Source: Candidatus Albibeggiatoa sp. nov. NOAA (lineage in GTDB: Bacteria > Pseudomonadota > Gammaproteobacteria > Beggiatoales > Beggiatoaceae). Taken from it: a DNA stretch of 47,324 nt. Location of the stretch: contig JAOXRS010000138.1 in NCBI GenBank assembly GCA_025800385.1, positions 1-47,324 of the forward strand, read 5' to 3'. Position 1 is the first letter of the stretch. The number at the start of each line of letters is the position of its first letter. Position numbers and translations under genes: made by a program. The notes beneath the pieces were generated by a model that was not told where the DNA came from, searched no databases, and saw only the letters and a list, made by a program, of their open reading frames with translations. This document shows, one piece after another, positions 17,701-26,877 of the stretch.

Positions 17701-20358
17701 GAATGTCAAGGTGAAAAAATTACAGGTAACGCTATTTATACACCACCTGAATTTGATGAATGTCAAAAAACCTACATCGTATTTTTATCTGATGGTGGGG
17801 CAACTGCAAACTCATCTTATAAACTGGTACCAAAATTAACAGGTAAATCATGTCAAACCATTAACTCAATAACAAATAAGCCTTATGAATACAATCGTTT
17901 AGAGAAAGATGGTAGCGAATCTCCAACAACAAATATTGATGAATTATGTGGTGTGGATGTTGTGAGATACTTACATGAAAAAGACCTTGACACCAGCTTA
18001 GAAGGCAAGCAAAACGTCATTGTACACACAGTCGGTTTTAACTTGGGTACTTATTATGATGTAAATGGCAATAAAAAACCGTTTGAGTCCAGCTTAAATG
18101 AACGTGCTGTACCTTATTTGAAAGAATGGGCTAAAGAAGGTGGTGGTAATTTTTATGAAGCTTCTTCAGCCTCTGAATTGACAGAAATTTTCCGTACGAT
18201 TATTTCTTCAGCAATGACAGAAAGTACGTCATTTGCTGCACCAACGTTGTCTGTTAATACGTTTAACCGTATGTTCCATCGCAACGAAGTGTATTTCTCT
18301 TTATTTAAACCAGGGCATACTCAACGCTGGGATGGCAATATCAAGAAATATGAAATATGTATTGGTGGCACAAGTTGTCAAAGTGGCGATATTTTAGATG
18401 CAACGAAAAAGTCTGCGGTTGCTGGTAACTACATTAGTGATAATGCTAAAAGTTTCTGGAGCTCTGAAACGGATGGGGCTGATGTATTAAAAGGTGGTGC
18501 TGGCGAGCGTTTGTTGAAAAACTCGTCGCGTAAAATTTATACCTTTATTGGTGATGCATCCCCAGAAACAAACCATGGCATTGACTTATCTGATACACCT
18601 GTTAGCGATGAATTTGTGACCAAAGAGGCATTAGGTGATGAATTTATGAGTGATGAGCGTTATCAAAATATCATCAATTGGATTAAAGGGGTGGATGTCA
18701 TGGGTGATTATGATGATGAAAGCCCATTTAATACTAAACGTTGGTTACTAACTGATTTATTGCATAGTAGCCCTGTGACTATTACTTATGGCGGTAATTC
18801 AAATAAACCTGTTGCAAAATTAGTTGTCGGTACGAATGATGGTTTAATTCGGATGTTTGATACCAGTACAGGTAATGAAGAGTGGGCATTTTTACCACAA
18901 GAGCTGTTTGGTATCCAAGAAGGACTCATGAATAATGCAAAAGGAGCTAGAATTTACGGCATTGATGGTACAGCTTCTATTCGTATTAGAGATTCCAATG
19001 ATAATGGTACGATTGATGGCGATGACTATGTACAAATGTTCATAGGAATGCGCCGTGGTGGACGTAACCTTTATGCCTTAGATATTACCGACTTTAGAAA
19101 ACCTAAGCTAATGTGGGTGATTAAAGGTGGTATTGAAGGTGATGATTATGAGTATTTAGGCCAAACATGGTCTAGACCTAAACTTGCACGTGTTTACTAT
19201 AATAATGATCCCAAAACGGTACTGATTTTTGGTGGTGGTTATCACGGTGATGATGAGAGTAATTCAGGTGGTATGGGGAATGGTATCTATATTGTAGACC
19301 CTGATACAGGTAAATTACTATGGCGGGCTGGTGATAAAGATGATGCAAGAGCCCATTTAGGCTTAGAAAATATGGTATATCCTATTCCATCCGATATTGC
19401 ACTGGTTGATAGTAATGCAGACGCAATTACAGATCGTCTTTATGTTGGTGATATTGGTGGTCAAGTGTGGCGGGTTGATTTACCTGTCGACTTGAATGAT
19501 GCCAATGTTGGTGTAGGTGGACGCTTAGCCATGGTGTCTGATTTAGAGGATAATAAGAACCCTCAAGTCATGCATCGTAGACGTTTCTTCTACCCTCCTG
19601 AAGTTGTACGTTTAAGTGATTTGACATATTCAGATAGCCCTGACTATTTTATTGTAACCATGACTTCTGGTACACGGCCATCCCCTTTAAATGTTGAAAC
19701 CCATGATCGTTTTTATGCTTTCCGAGACACAACAATCGGTACATTAGAAGGTAAAGATGGACAAGCCGATAATTATCCTACAATAGAAGATAATGATTTG
19801 TATGATGTGACTGAGAATTTAATCCAAGAAGGTAATGAAACTCAGGTAAAAAAAGAAGTAGAAGATTTAAAAGAATCTCCAGGATGGCGTTTATGTTTAA
19901 CAGAGTCAAAAGTTTGTAGTGACAAAACAGCTGTAGGTGCTGGAGACGGTGGTGCATGGATTGGTGAAAAAGGCTTAGCCAGCCCTGTTATTTTAGATGG
20001 CAAAGTATTTTTTACAACCTATTTACCTTCTGCTGCAATTGAACAAAATCCAGATGATGTTTGCGGTCTGGTTGTGCCTGATGGTGAAAGCCGTTTATAT
20101 GCTTTAGATTTACTCACAGGCGGTGCTGCTTATAACTTTGATAAATCAAACAACAATGAAGATGGTGGCGGTGATGGCGATTCTAACTTAAACTCTGGTG
20201 ACCGCCATATGAGTTTAGGCACAGGTGTTGTTTCTGATTTGGTAACTGCCTTTACAGAAGATGGCAATATTGGATTGGTTTCAACTGATTTGAGCTTATT
20301 AAAAAATGGCCCTCGAATCCAGTCTGATATTGATCCAACATTCTGGATGCAGGAATAA
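14707..20358 (+). CDS. pilY1: PilY1-type pilus tip adhesin with split vWA domain and four repeat modules
   Basis: The 1883-residue protein has a signal peptide (about 1-26). It is followed by a von Willebrand A domain whose MIDAS motif DRSSS is at residues 52-56. The matching TPLVDTIYEA threonine loop (about 941) and FLSDGG (D1029) come only after some 880 residues. Between them lie four related beta-rich modules (about 195-370, 422-565, 581-717 and 772-915). Each opens with GLRF-x-(D/N)-(V/I) and ends with a GWxxGNxLxxxF and LxVxY pattern. The C-terminal half is the PilY1 beta-propeller, with acidic calcium-like loops near 1429 (DSNDNGTIDGDD) and 1568 (DSNADAITD). PilY1 sits at the pilus tip and acts in adhesion, extension and surface sensing. 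Start 14707 is chosen because AAGGA lies 9 nt upstream; ATG 14698 overlaps that site. Confidence 0.93.
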   Translation: MNRFYILLSAFIFTLLSGLSTTLTADDTEIYLRQVPSLNDGSGRPNILFILDRSSSMKWKDRDEKGNLLYNGTDRLTRLKEALLQMLTEIQNVNVGFMGFSGYAGAAVDGVTGGNAAVLFPITYIDEEAKNVPGELDDSARLSIPIADYADDAEEGNKSGKVYLDDKTLEVVYSGDTQASLTASATANYSNIFLEYKEGDNAGTIDRTTHRFYLGSNISLNPPVPVFNGLRFVDVGIPQGATIQNASVTFVPSSMVNGTLASRNKDLQLKIRTVLADDATDLGANVTYSISKNWADQTSDEVNWNPGNWSEFIEYSTSDISPLIQQVVDRAGWKSGNALGVVFENDGDYTSSRLFDHVNDTPVLNVSYTLEGGGTIINSSVSYGNDNGFEYKQPRYGKTYVYNDEKLNLGYSPNRLTETIVGLRFRNILIPPKAIIKSAKIEMTRLDYSTNTTDLKVLLYGEDADDTTEFVEGKDNFDISKRPKTSNQITWEVPNVGRNKTLTTPDMTQVVQEIVDRDGWLSGNSMAFLMQHVEGDTLGRRQIATFSGDGALSRGAVLTILYEEEQAEDAEARESELQKVGLRFQNVGIPQGARITNAYIDFTSGFAATDEAIIDIHGEDAGNSEAFSNSNTISERKRTTSRVVWNAEPWEWTDGSYSSPAITNIVQEVVNKSDWCGNNALSFIFTASSSVGASLPLRNVVAYDTDPLKAPVLKVEYDLTSVKDNACMRYLFTKQISDANDDMEETDGDKIVYADSRTLDMTTKNGNGRMIGLRFQDIPMASDTKVLSAKLIFTALKDVPIDSSDESALSRSVTLKVSGEATGNSEPFEADNGNLSNRSKTDSVTWTINAADVWQTGRRYSSVDIGPVIQDIVKQGGWAVGNALSLFIEGSGLRQASSFERSLTDAPMLQVEVKGSLSQSASTVRERMKLMVENIEIDSTTPLVDTIYEAALYLEGRNVTFGKDRKFSRTKRVSHKGSWKGGELVRPDGCTGSDPWAVECQGEKITGNAIYTPPEFDECQKTYIVFLSDGGATANSSYKLVPKLTGKSCQTINSITNKPYEYNRLEKDGSESPTTNIDELCGVDVVRYLHEKDLDTSLEGKQNVIVHTVGFNLGTYYDVNGNKKPFESSLNERAVPYLKEWAKEGGGNFYEASSASELTEIFRTIISSAMTESTSFAAPTLSVNTFNRMFHRNEVYFSLFKPGHTQRWDGNIKKYEICIGGTSCQSGDILDATKKSAVAGNYISDNAKSFWSSETDGADVLKGGAGERLLKNSSRKIYTFIGDASPETNHGIDLSDTPVSDEFVTKEALGDEFMSDERYQNIINWIKGVDVMGDYDDESPFNTKRWLLTDLLHSSPVTITYGGNSNKPVAKLVVGTNDGLIRMFDTSTGNEEWAFLPQELFGIQEGLMNNAKGARIYGIDGTASIRIRDSNDNGTIDGDDYVQMFIGMRRGGRNLYALDITDFRKPKLMWVIKGGIEGDDYEYLGQTWSRPKLARVYYNNDPKTVLIFGGGYHGDDESNSGGMGNGIYIVDPDTGKLLWRAGDKDDARAHLGLENMVYPIPSDIALVDSNADAITDRLYVGDIGGQVWRVDLPVDLNDANVGVGGRLAMVSDLEDNKNPQVMHRRRFFYPPEVVRLSDLTYSDSPDYFIVTMTSGTRPSPLNVETHDRFYAFRDTTIGTLEGKDGQADNYPTIEDNDLYDVTENLIQEGNETQVKKEVEDLKESPGWRLCLTESKVCSDKTAVGAGDGGAWIGEKGLASPVILDGKVFFTTYLPSAAIEQNPDDVCGLVVPDGESRLYALDLLTGGAAYNFDKSNNNEDGGGDGDSNLNSGDRHMSLGTGVVSDLVTAFTEDGNIGLVSTDLSLLKNGPRIQSDIDPTFWMQE

Positions 20359-20383
20359 CAAAGCTTAGTTTAATCTAATTTTT

Positions 20384-20424
20384 AAAGCCTGATAGGTTGA
20401 GGTAATCACTTATCAGGTTTTTTT
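20384..20424 (+). terminator. Rho-independent terminator of the minor-pilin operon
   Basis: CCTGATA (20388-20394) pairs with TATCAGG (20411-20417), extended by A-T pairs below, and is followed by seven T residues (20418-20424). It sits 26-66 nt after the pilY1 stop. Confidence 0.9.
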
Positions 20425-20750
20425 GTGACTGAAGAAAATCATATAAGGGCTTTGTATCAGCAATCGGAATGTGTCGTTAATTCTGCAAAAGTTTTAATAC
20501 ATATCGAAACGGATTTGTTTCAACTTCATGTATTGGTATAGCTCACTCATTACCAGTATTAAACTGAGCAATGAACTACTCCAACTCAAATAGTTTAAAT
20601 CTCTTGATGTGCCTCTGCCGCTTCAATTTCTTTATCACTGCATTTACCTTTCATAAACCTTAAATATTTGCTTCAAAACTCAAAAATACCTACAATTTAA
20701 CCTTGTTTATTGATCCTTATATTCAATCCAAAAACTAAAAGATAGCCATT
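20425..20750. other. Intergenic region holding a relic of an RND gene 3' end
   Basis: No intact gene is present. Positions about 20539-20641 are a degraded direct copy of 23465-23560, covering the terminator hairpin and last codons of the RND gene (see the repeat entries). The remainder is AT-rich and presumably holds the promoter of the ROCO gene, but I see no convincing boxes. Confidence 0.6.
20539..20641 (-). repeat. Degraded direct copy of RND-gene 3' end and terminator (copy A)
   Basis: The sequence aligns with 23465-23560. Shared blocks are TAGCTCACT, AATGA-CTA, TAGTTTAAATCTC, TGATGTGCCTC and CGCTTCAAT. Read on the minus strand it ends in codons for SDKEIEAAEAHQEI and stop. The intact RND protein ends GDKAIEAEAHQEI. 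It is therefore a gene remnant, about 2.9 kb from its intact partner on the other side of the ROCO gene. Confidence 0.8.
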
Positions 20751-23459
20751 ATGACTGATCTATATATTATCAAACGATTAGAGCAGGAGATTAATAATAA
20801 GTTAGAACAAATCACTTTGGATTATGTTGGAGAAAGAAATGGATATACTCTTGATAAAAACAATAATGTAATAGGCTTAAATTTGGATAAGTCAGAACTT
20901 TCAATAATTCCTAATGAAATGGTTTTATTAGAAAATTTACAAAAATTATCAATTTCTGGAAATAAACTTGAAGTACTTCCAGAATCTTTTAGCCAGTTGC
21001 AAAATTTAACTGAACTATATTTAGGAAGTAACCAACTAACAGAGTTACCACCATCATTTGGTCAGTTGCAAAATTTGACTTATTTATGGCTAAATGGAAA
21101 TCAACTACGAAAATTACCAACATCATTTGGTCAGTTGCAAAATTTGACTTATTTGTGGCTAAATGGAAATCAACTGCAAAAATTACCTGCATCATTTGTC
21201 CAATTATGTAATTTAAATGAATTAGAACTATGGAATAATCAATTAAAGGAATTACCACCATCATTTGGTTATCTGCAAAACTTAAAAGAGCTTTATTTAG
21301 GAAATAACCAGTTACAAAACCTTCCAGCTTCATTCTCCCAGTTACAAAGTTTAAATGCCTTAATCCTTAGTAGTAATCAACTAAGTGCTTTACCATTGTC
21401 ATTTGGCCAATTGCAAAATTTGAGCATATTAGATTTAAGGTATAATCAGTTACAAGAATTACCTGTATCATTTAGTCAACTTAAAAAATCATGTCAACTC
21501 TCTGTATTTGAAAATCCTTTAGAAATACCTCCATATGAAGTAGCCAAACAAGGTATTAAGGCTATTAATAATTACTTTATAGAGCGAGAACGGTTACCCT
21601 TAAATGAAGCAAAAGTATTAATTGTTGGACAAGGTGGAGTAGGTAAAACATCATTAGTAAATCGCTTAATTTCAAATATATTTGATAACAATGAAAATAA
21701 AACTGATGGTATTAGTATTCAAAATTGGGAAGTTAATATAAATAGTCAGCAAATTCGCTTAAATATCTGGGATTTTGGTGGTCAAGAAATCATGCATGCT
21801 ACCCATCAATTTTTTCTCACCAAACGAAGCTTATACCTTTTAGTTCTTGATGCTCGTCAAGAAGAGCAATATAGTCGTGTTGAATATTGGCTTAAAATGA
21901 TAGAGACTTATGGTGGTAAGTCTCCAATTCTGATTGCCATTAATAAGTCTGATCAGCATCAGTCTGAACTCAATGAAACTCAGCTTCGACGCGATTACCC
22001 CAATATAAAAGGTTTTTATACCATCTCCTGTAAACAAAACGATAATATATATCCACTTAAGCAACATATTTTTACTTGTATTGATGAGCTACCCCATGTA
22101 CATGATTTATTACCCAAAACATGGTTTGATATTAAAACCAAATTGGAAAAAATGCGCCGTGACTACATGCCTTATACTGAATACGAAAAAATTTGTAATC
22201 GAGAAAGTATTGATACTAGCAGTCAAGTTACTCTAATTGATTTCTTGCACGATTTAGGTATTGTACTGAATTACCGCGATGATAGGCAGCGCCCACATCT
22301 AAAAGAAACTAATATCCTTAACCCCGAATGGATTACAGAAGGTATTTACAAAATCATTAACAGCAATCAATTGTTCCAATCCAAAGGTATTTTAAAATTT
22401 GAACAGTTATCACAAATACTTGATTCTAGGCGTTATCCAATAAAAAAACACCCATTTATTATAGATATTATGGGCAAGTTTGAATTGTGTTTTAAATTTC
22501 CGGAACAAGAAAACTGCTATTTAGTACCTGATTTGCTAAGTAGACAAGAACCTTATTTAAACTGGAATGAAGAAGAAAATAGTTTACTTTTTGAGTTACA
22601 TTATGATGTACTGCCTAGTAGTATTATTTCTCGTTTTATTGTACGTCAACACCGCATTGCCTTAAAACAAACGTATTGGCGCACTGGCATTGTAGTTAAA
22701 CAAGATAATAATAAAGCTCTTATTATTGCCAATCTTGAAACAAAAAAAATAGCAATATCTATTATTGGTACTGAACAAGGGCGGCGGGCATTGCTAGCAA
22801 CTGTGAGAAAAAGCTTTGGTGATATTCATGACACTATAAAAGGTTTAAAGTTAACTGAAAAAGTACGTTACAAAAATATATTAATTCCATTTCAACACTT
22901 ACTCAATGCAGAAGAGGTTGGAGAAAAAACATATTTTATTGCTGAACTTAAAGAAAAAGTAGAACTTTTAGAACTCATTAATGGTGTAGATTGTAGGCGC
23001 AAAAATTATAGTAATAACTATAAAAGTAAACCTATGAATTTACCAAATAATAAATCACCAATACAACCTCAAAATCCGATTAAACTTTACTTAATTATTG
23101 TAGTGCTAGCATTAATGGTAACTATATCTGTGCCTACTAGCATTGTGTTTTTTCCAGAAATAAATATCCCACCTGAATTATGTACATATGCAATTTGGCT
23201 AAAGGATAAAAATACTTTAAAAGTTATTAAAGAAGCCAAGGTTTCGTTTACTTATAAGAATACAAAATATGTTTCTTATGTTGATTCAGAAGGGTTTCAT
23301 AGATTAAAGTTTGAGTGTTCACAAGATAATGAGTTGAATGAAGGAAAAATGTATATAGACGGAGATGGCTATGAAATATATGAACGTGTTTTTACACTAA
23401 ATAGAAAAGAAGTGCAAGAATTTCATTTAACACCTCTAGACCCACAAATTTTTAAATAA
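20751..23459 (+). CDS. Membrane-anchored LRR-Roc-COR (ROCO) GTPase
   Basis: The 902-residue protein has about eight near-identical 23-residue leucine-rich repeats (about 60-250, LxxLxLxxNQLxxLPxSFxQLQN). A Roc GTPase domain follows, with P-loop GQGGVGKTS (293-301), DFGGQE (341) and NKSD (398-401). A COR dimerisation region (about 470-700, with DFLHDLGIVL and ILNPEWITEGIY) comes next. One strong transmembrane helix (about 779-801) precedes a 100-residue C-terminal tail rich in beta-strand pattern. Topology puts the GTPase in the cytoplasm and the tail probably in the periplasm. ROCO proteins are GTPase switches that often respond to partners binding the LRR; the bacterial roles are mostly unknown. 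The gene is single and flanked by duplicated RND 3' ends, which suggests acquisition or rearrangement. Confidence 0.9.
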   Translation: MTDLYIIKRLEQEINNKLEQITLDYVGERNGYTLDKNNNVIGLNLDKSELSIIPNEMVLLENLQKLSISGNKLEVLPESFSQLQNLTELYLGSNQLTELPPSFGQLQNLTYLWLNGNQLRKLPTSFGQLQNLTYLWLNGNQLQKLPASFVQLCNLNELELWNNQLKELPPSFGYLQNLKELYLGNNQLQNLPASFSQLQSLNALILSSNQLSALPLSFGQLQNLSILDLRYNQLQELPVSFSQLKKSCQLSVFENPLEIPPYEVAKQGIKAINNYFIERERLPLNEAKVLIVGQGGVGKTSLVNRLISNIFDNNENKTDGISIQNWEVNINSQQIRLNIWDFGGQEIMHATHQFFLTKRSLYLLVLDARQEEQYSRVEYWLKMIETYGGKSPILIAINKSDQHQSELNETQLRRDYPNIKGFYTISCKQNDNIYPLKQHIFTCIDELPHVHDLLPKTWFDIKTKLEKMRRDYMPYTEYEKICNRESIDTSSQVTLIDFLHDLGIVLNYRDDRQRPHLKETNILNPEWITEGIYKIINSNQLFQSKGILKFEQLSQILDSRRYPIKKHPFIIDIMGKFELCFKFPEQENCYLVPDLLSRQEPYLNWNEEENSLLFELHYDVLPSSIISRFIVRQHRIALKQTYWRTGIVVKQDNNKALIIANLETKKIAISIIGTEQGRRALLATVRKSFGDIHDTIKGLKLTEKVRYKNILIPFQHLLNAEEVGEKTYFIAELKEKVELLELINGVDCRRKNYSNNYKSKPMNLPNNKSPIQPQNPIKLYLIIVVLALMVTISVPTSIVFFPEINIPPELCTYAIWLKDKNTLKVIKEAKVSFTYKNTKYVSYVDSEGFHRLKFECSQDNELNEGKMYIDGDGYEIYERVFTLNRKEVQEFHLTPLDPQIFK

Positions 23460-23464
23460 AAATA

Positions 23465-23504
23465 TTAGCTCACTACCAATAAGTTTTATTCAGTAATGAG
23501 CTAA
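23465..23504. terminator. Terminator hairpin between ROCO and RND genes
   Basis: TTAGCTCACTAC (23465-23476) pairs with GTAATGAGCTAA (23493-23504), 11 of 12 positions. On the minus strand it is followed by TATTTTTATTT, so it terminates the RND operon. It may also serve the convergent ROCO gene. Confidence 0.75.
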
Positions 23505-23560
23505 AAATTCGAATAGTTTAAATCTCCTGATGTGCCTCCGCTTCAATCGCTTTGTCACCA
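23465..23560 (-). repeat. Intact partner (copy B) of the duplicated RND 3' end
   Basis: This holds the terminator, stop codon and last 14 codons of the RND gene. It is the parent-like copy of the degraded repeat at 20539-20641, in the same orientation. Confidence 0.8.
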
Positions 23561-26500
23561 CGTAATTCAAATACCATTGATAAAATCACAGGGACAAGGA
23601 ATAAAGTGAAAAAGGTTGAAATCAATAAACCACCGACCACAACCGCGCCTAAACCACGATACAATTCACTTCCTGCACCAGGCATCAGTACCAACGGCAA
23701 CATGCCGCCAACGGAGGTCAATGTACTCATCAAAATTGGGCGTACCCGAGATTCCACCGATTTCACAATCGCATCTTGCGGGTGCATTTCCCCAACATCT
23801 TCACCGACATCAGAACGACCTGCTAAGAAATTCAAGGTTTGATGCACAATCAAAATCGCATTATTCACCACTACACCTGCGAGAATCACAAAACCTAAAA
23901 TGGTTAATACATCTAAGTTTTGAATCGGTAAATAGCGTTCTGCCACACTGACATGATGCACCCACGCCAAGCCCATGAAACCGCCCAAAGTCGCTAATGG
24001 CACAGTGACCATAATCACCAATGGATAAAACCAGTTTTGGAATAACACCACCATCACCAAATAAACCACAACCATCGCTAAAAATAAGGAACTGGAAATT
24101 GTGCCGAAAAAGCTACCATCACCCATTAAAGCCTGTTTGATGTCGTTTAATTTGCCTGCGCTACCTGCAAGTTGTACTTCAACGAATGGCGAAATTGCCC
24201 CTTGTTGGCGTAGGTCTGCAACCATGCCATTGATAGCATTAATCGCGTCTTCCATCACTAAGCCATCGGGTGGCGTGAATTGTAAAGTGACTGCACGTTG
24301 ACGATTTACATGTTTAATTTGATCCGCATCTTGTAACCGTTCCACACTGGCGACATTTTCTAAATCAACCACGCGCCCTGTCGGAGTGGCTAAAGGCACT
24401 TGTAATAAATCATCTAAGGGGTTATCACTTTCAATCGCCGTTTGGGAAATCACTTTAATATCTTTCAATTCACCACCGATTTCAAAGCCGCGAATCATGA
24501 CATAACCATCACCATTAGCCGCTACCGCAATACCTACATCACTACGAGTTAAGCCCATATTTTGTAACCGTTCATCGTCAGGCGTGACACGCAGCTCAGG
24601 AGAAGGAAGCAAAAAGTTTGCAGGCTCTGGCACAACGGCATAAAAACCGAATTTGCCAAACAATTGAAATAACAAAGCTTCAGCCGCTTTATTGACTGCA
24701 TCTAAATCATCACCGACCAAATTAATTTTAATCGCTGAACCTGTTGTACCACCTGTCAGGAACAATGGGAATTGGAACGCAAAGTTAATCACATCAGGCG
24801 CTGCTGCTCCAGCCGTTGCCGTATTCAATAAATCAACCGCATCAATCGCCGTACGCGCATCATCGGGTAATGCACCTTGGAACATCCGCCCACCATCAGC
24901 AACAAGAAAATAATCACTTAAAGCAGGGGCAGGTTTCTCTTCATCTCCAAGCATCATCATTGGACGACGATCAGTAGGGTCAGGCTGTTCTGTGCCACGT
25001 ATTTTGGCTTCAACTTGGAACTGGTCGCCTGTATACTCCCATGTAGGGCGCAAGAAATGCTCAATTCGATCACCTACAACCCGCATTTGTTCAAGGTTAT
25101 ACCCCGGTGGTGGAATCATAATCCCAAACACCGCATTACGGTTACCTTTAGGCAAATAATCCAACGGTGGAATCAACCACATAATGCCAATAAATGTAAC
25201 TGCAGCAAACGTGACCGTCAGTGCAATCCGACGTAACCATGTATGAATAAAGAAGTTAACAATACCCGCAATCCATTGAGCAACACCACGTTTTTGATGG
25301 TCTTGTTGTAACTTTTCTTGTGCGCGTTTAGGTAAATGTAAAAAGCCTGCAGCGGTGGCGGGAATCACCATGATTGAGACTAAAAAGCTGATGCCGACGG
25401 ATGCCATGATAGCAAGCGCGATGTCACGGAATAATTGTCCTGCGGAGTCTTGAATAAATAAAATCGGCAAGAACACCATCAGAGTTGTGACGGTGGAAGC
25501 GAATACTGCGCCTGCCACTTCATGAACACCTTCAATTGCCGCGCGTACCGTATTTTTACCCATTTCCAAATGTCGGAATACGTTTTCAATCACCACAATC
25601 GAGTTGTCGATCACCATACCGACTGCAAACGCCATCCCCGCTAATGAGATGATGTTAATTGAACGCCCCAACATGACTAAGACCACAACAGCGGTAATCA
25701 CAGAAATGGGAATTGCAATTGCAATCACGCCGATAGTACGTAATGAACGTAGGAAAAATAATAATGTTAAAACCGCTAAAGCCCCACCAATAACAATATT
25801 ATTCTTAACTAATTCAATTGCTTGATCGACGTAGGTGGAAGAGTCCCAAACTTGAACGAGTTCTAATGTGCCATTAATACCAAGACGTTGTGCTTCTTGC
25901 TGTAATAACCCGTTAGGCGCATTCAAGGCACGTAATTCGGCTTTGATTAAGCCCATGGTTTCTAGCAAATTCGCACCATGTTGTAATTGGAAATTGAAAA
26001 ATGGCATCAAAACCCCGCGTGAATATGCCCAGTTTTGCAACTCTTTGTAACTTTCTTCAATTGTGGCCACATCACCCAAATATACTGAGCCAGCCGCATC
26101 ACGGCGCACCACTAAACGTTCGACCGCTGCCACATCTGAGAATCGACCCACGGCACGTACGCGAACATCATTCTTGCCATCGCCTAAACGTCCACCTGAA
26201 TAGTTTTGGTTGTTTAAACGAATGGCGTTGATTAGTTCGCTGTAAGTAATGCCATGTTGCGCCAACGTCACAGGGTTAATTTGGATTTGTAATTCTTTTT
26301 CCCGCGCACCGAAAATTCCAACTTTGGATACACCTTTGAGTCGCTCTAAACGTGGACGTAATCGCCGTTCCATGAAATCATATAAGGTAGTGGGGTCGAA
26401 ATTTGGATCAGTCGAGGCAAAGCCCACCCATGCGATATGATCGACAGAATCGGGATCAACGCCTTCAACTACAGGTTGCGATACACCTTCGGGATAGCCA

Positions 26501-26847
26501 ATGACTTCATCCAGTTTTTGCAAGACTTGTTGCATGGCTTGATTGATGTCTGTGCCATTTTCGAATTCTAAGCGCAACTGTCCATTGCCTGCTTGGCTGA
26601 TACTGGTCAGCGCAACTAAGCCTGTGACATCGCCTAATACCCGTTCTTGTTCAGTGATAATATCGGATTCAATTTCTTTGGGGGATGCGTTTTCCCAGAA
26701 GGTATTGACTGAAATCACCACCGAGTCGACAGAGGGGGTCATTTGAATCGGCACTTGAGTAAATGCCAGTACGCCCGCCATCATCGCCATCAGGACAACG
26801 ACAATGACGGAAATCGGTTGTTTAACCGCGGAATCAATAATATTCAT
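23518..26847 (-). CDS. RND-family efflux transporter, inner-membrane permease
   Basis: The 1109-residue product has the full RND layout. The N-terminal helix (QPISVIVVVLMAMMAGVLAF) leads to two large periplasmic loops and twelve membrane helices. The proton-relay segment in TM4 is VGMVIDNSIVVIEN. RND pumps are trimers that expel drugs, detergents or other compounds using the proton gradient, with a membrane fusion protein and an outer-membrane channel. The likely partner is the fusion protein gene at 29173-30315, which is unusually separated from it by four genes on the same strand. No outer-membrane channel gene is in the window. The substrate cannot be told. Confidence 0.95.
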   Translation of the reverse strand: MNIIDSAVKQPISVIVVVLMAMMAGVLAFTQVPIQMTPSVDSVVISVNTFWENASPKEIESDIITEQERVLGDVTGLVALTSISQAGNGQLRLEFENGTDINQAMQQVLQKLDEVIGYPEGVSQPVVEGVDPDSVDHIAWVGFASTDPNFDPTTLYDFMERRLRPRLERLKGVSKVGIFGAREKELQIQINPVTLAQHGITYSELINAIRLNNQNYSGGRLGDGKNDVRVRAVGRFSDVAAVERLVVRRDAAGSVYLGDVATIEESYKELQNWAYSRGVLMPFFNFQLQHGANLLETMGLIKAELRALNAPNGLLQQEAQRLGINGTLELVQVWDSSTYVDQAIELVKNNIVIGGALAVLTLLFFLRSLRTIGVIAIAIPISVITAVVVLVMLGRSINIISLAGMAFAVGMVIDNSIVVIENVFRHLEMGKNTVRAAIEGVHEVAGAVFASTVTTLMVFLPILFIQDSAGQLFRDIALAIMASVGISFLVSIMVIPATAAGFLHLPKRAQEKLQQDHQKRGVAQWIAGIVNFFIHTWLRRIALTVTFAAVTFIGIMWLIPPLDYLPKGNRNAVFGIMIPPPGYNLEQMRVVGDRIEHFLRPTWEYTGDQFQVEAKIRGTEQPDPTDRRPMMMLGDEEKPAPALSDYFLVADGGRMFQGALPDDARTAIDAVDLLNTATAGAAAPDVINFAFQFPLFLTGGTTGSAIKINLVGDDLDAVNKAAEALLFQLFGKFGFYAVVPEPANFLLPSPELRVTPDDERLQNMGLTRSDVGIAVAANGDGYVMIRGFEIGGELKDIKVISQTAIESDNPLDDLLQVPLATPTGRVVDLENVASVERLQDADQIKHVNRQRAVTLQFTPPDGLVMEDAINAINGMVADLRQQGAISPFVEVQLAGSAGKLNDIKQALMGDGSFFGTISSSLFLAMVVVYLVMVVLFQNWFYPLVIMVTVPLATLGGFMGLAWVHHVSVAERYLPIQNLDVLTILGFVILAGVVVNNAILIVHQTLNFLAGRSDVGEDVGEMHPQDAIVKSVESRVRPILMSTLTSVGGMLPLVLMPGAGSELYRGLGAVVVGGLLISTFFTLFLVPVILSMVFELRGDKAIEAEAHQEI

Positions 26848-26877
26848 GTTGGTTGGTTTGGTCTCGAAATTTATGAT

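Noticed and set aside
23552..26746. Many plus-strand open frames opposite the RND gene
   Set aside because: They are antisense shadows of a long conserved transporter. None has a recognisable domain or ribosome site.
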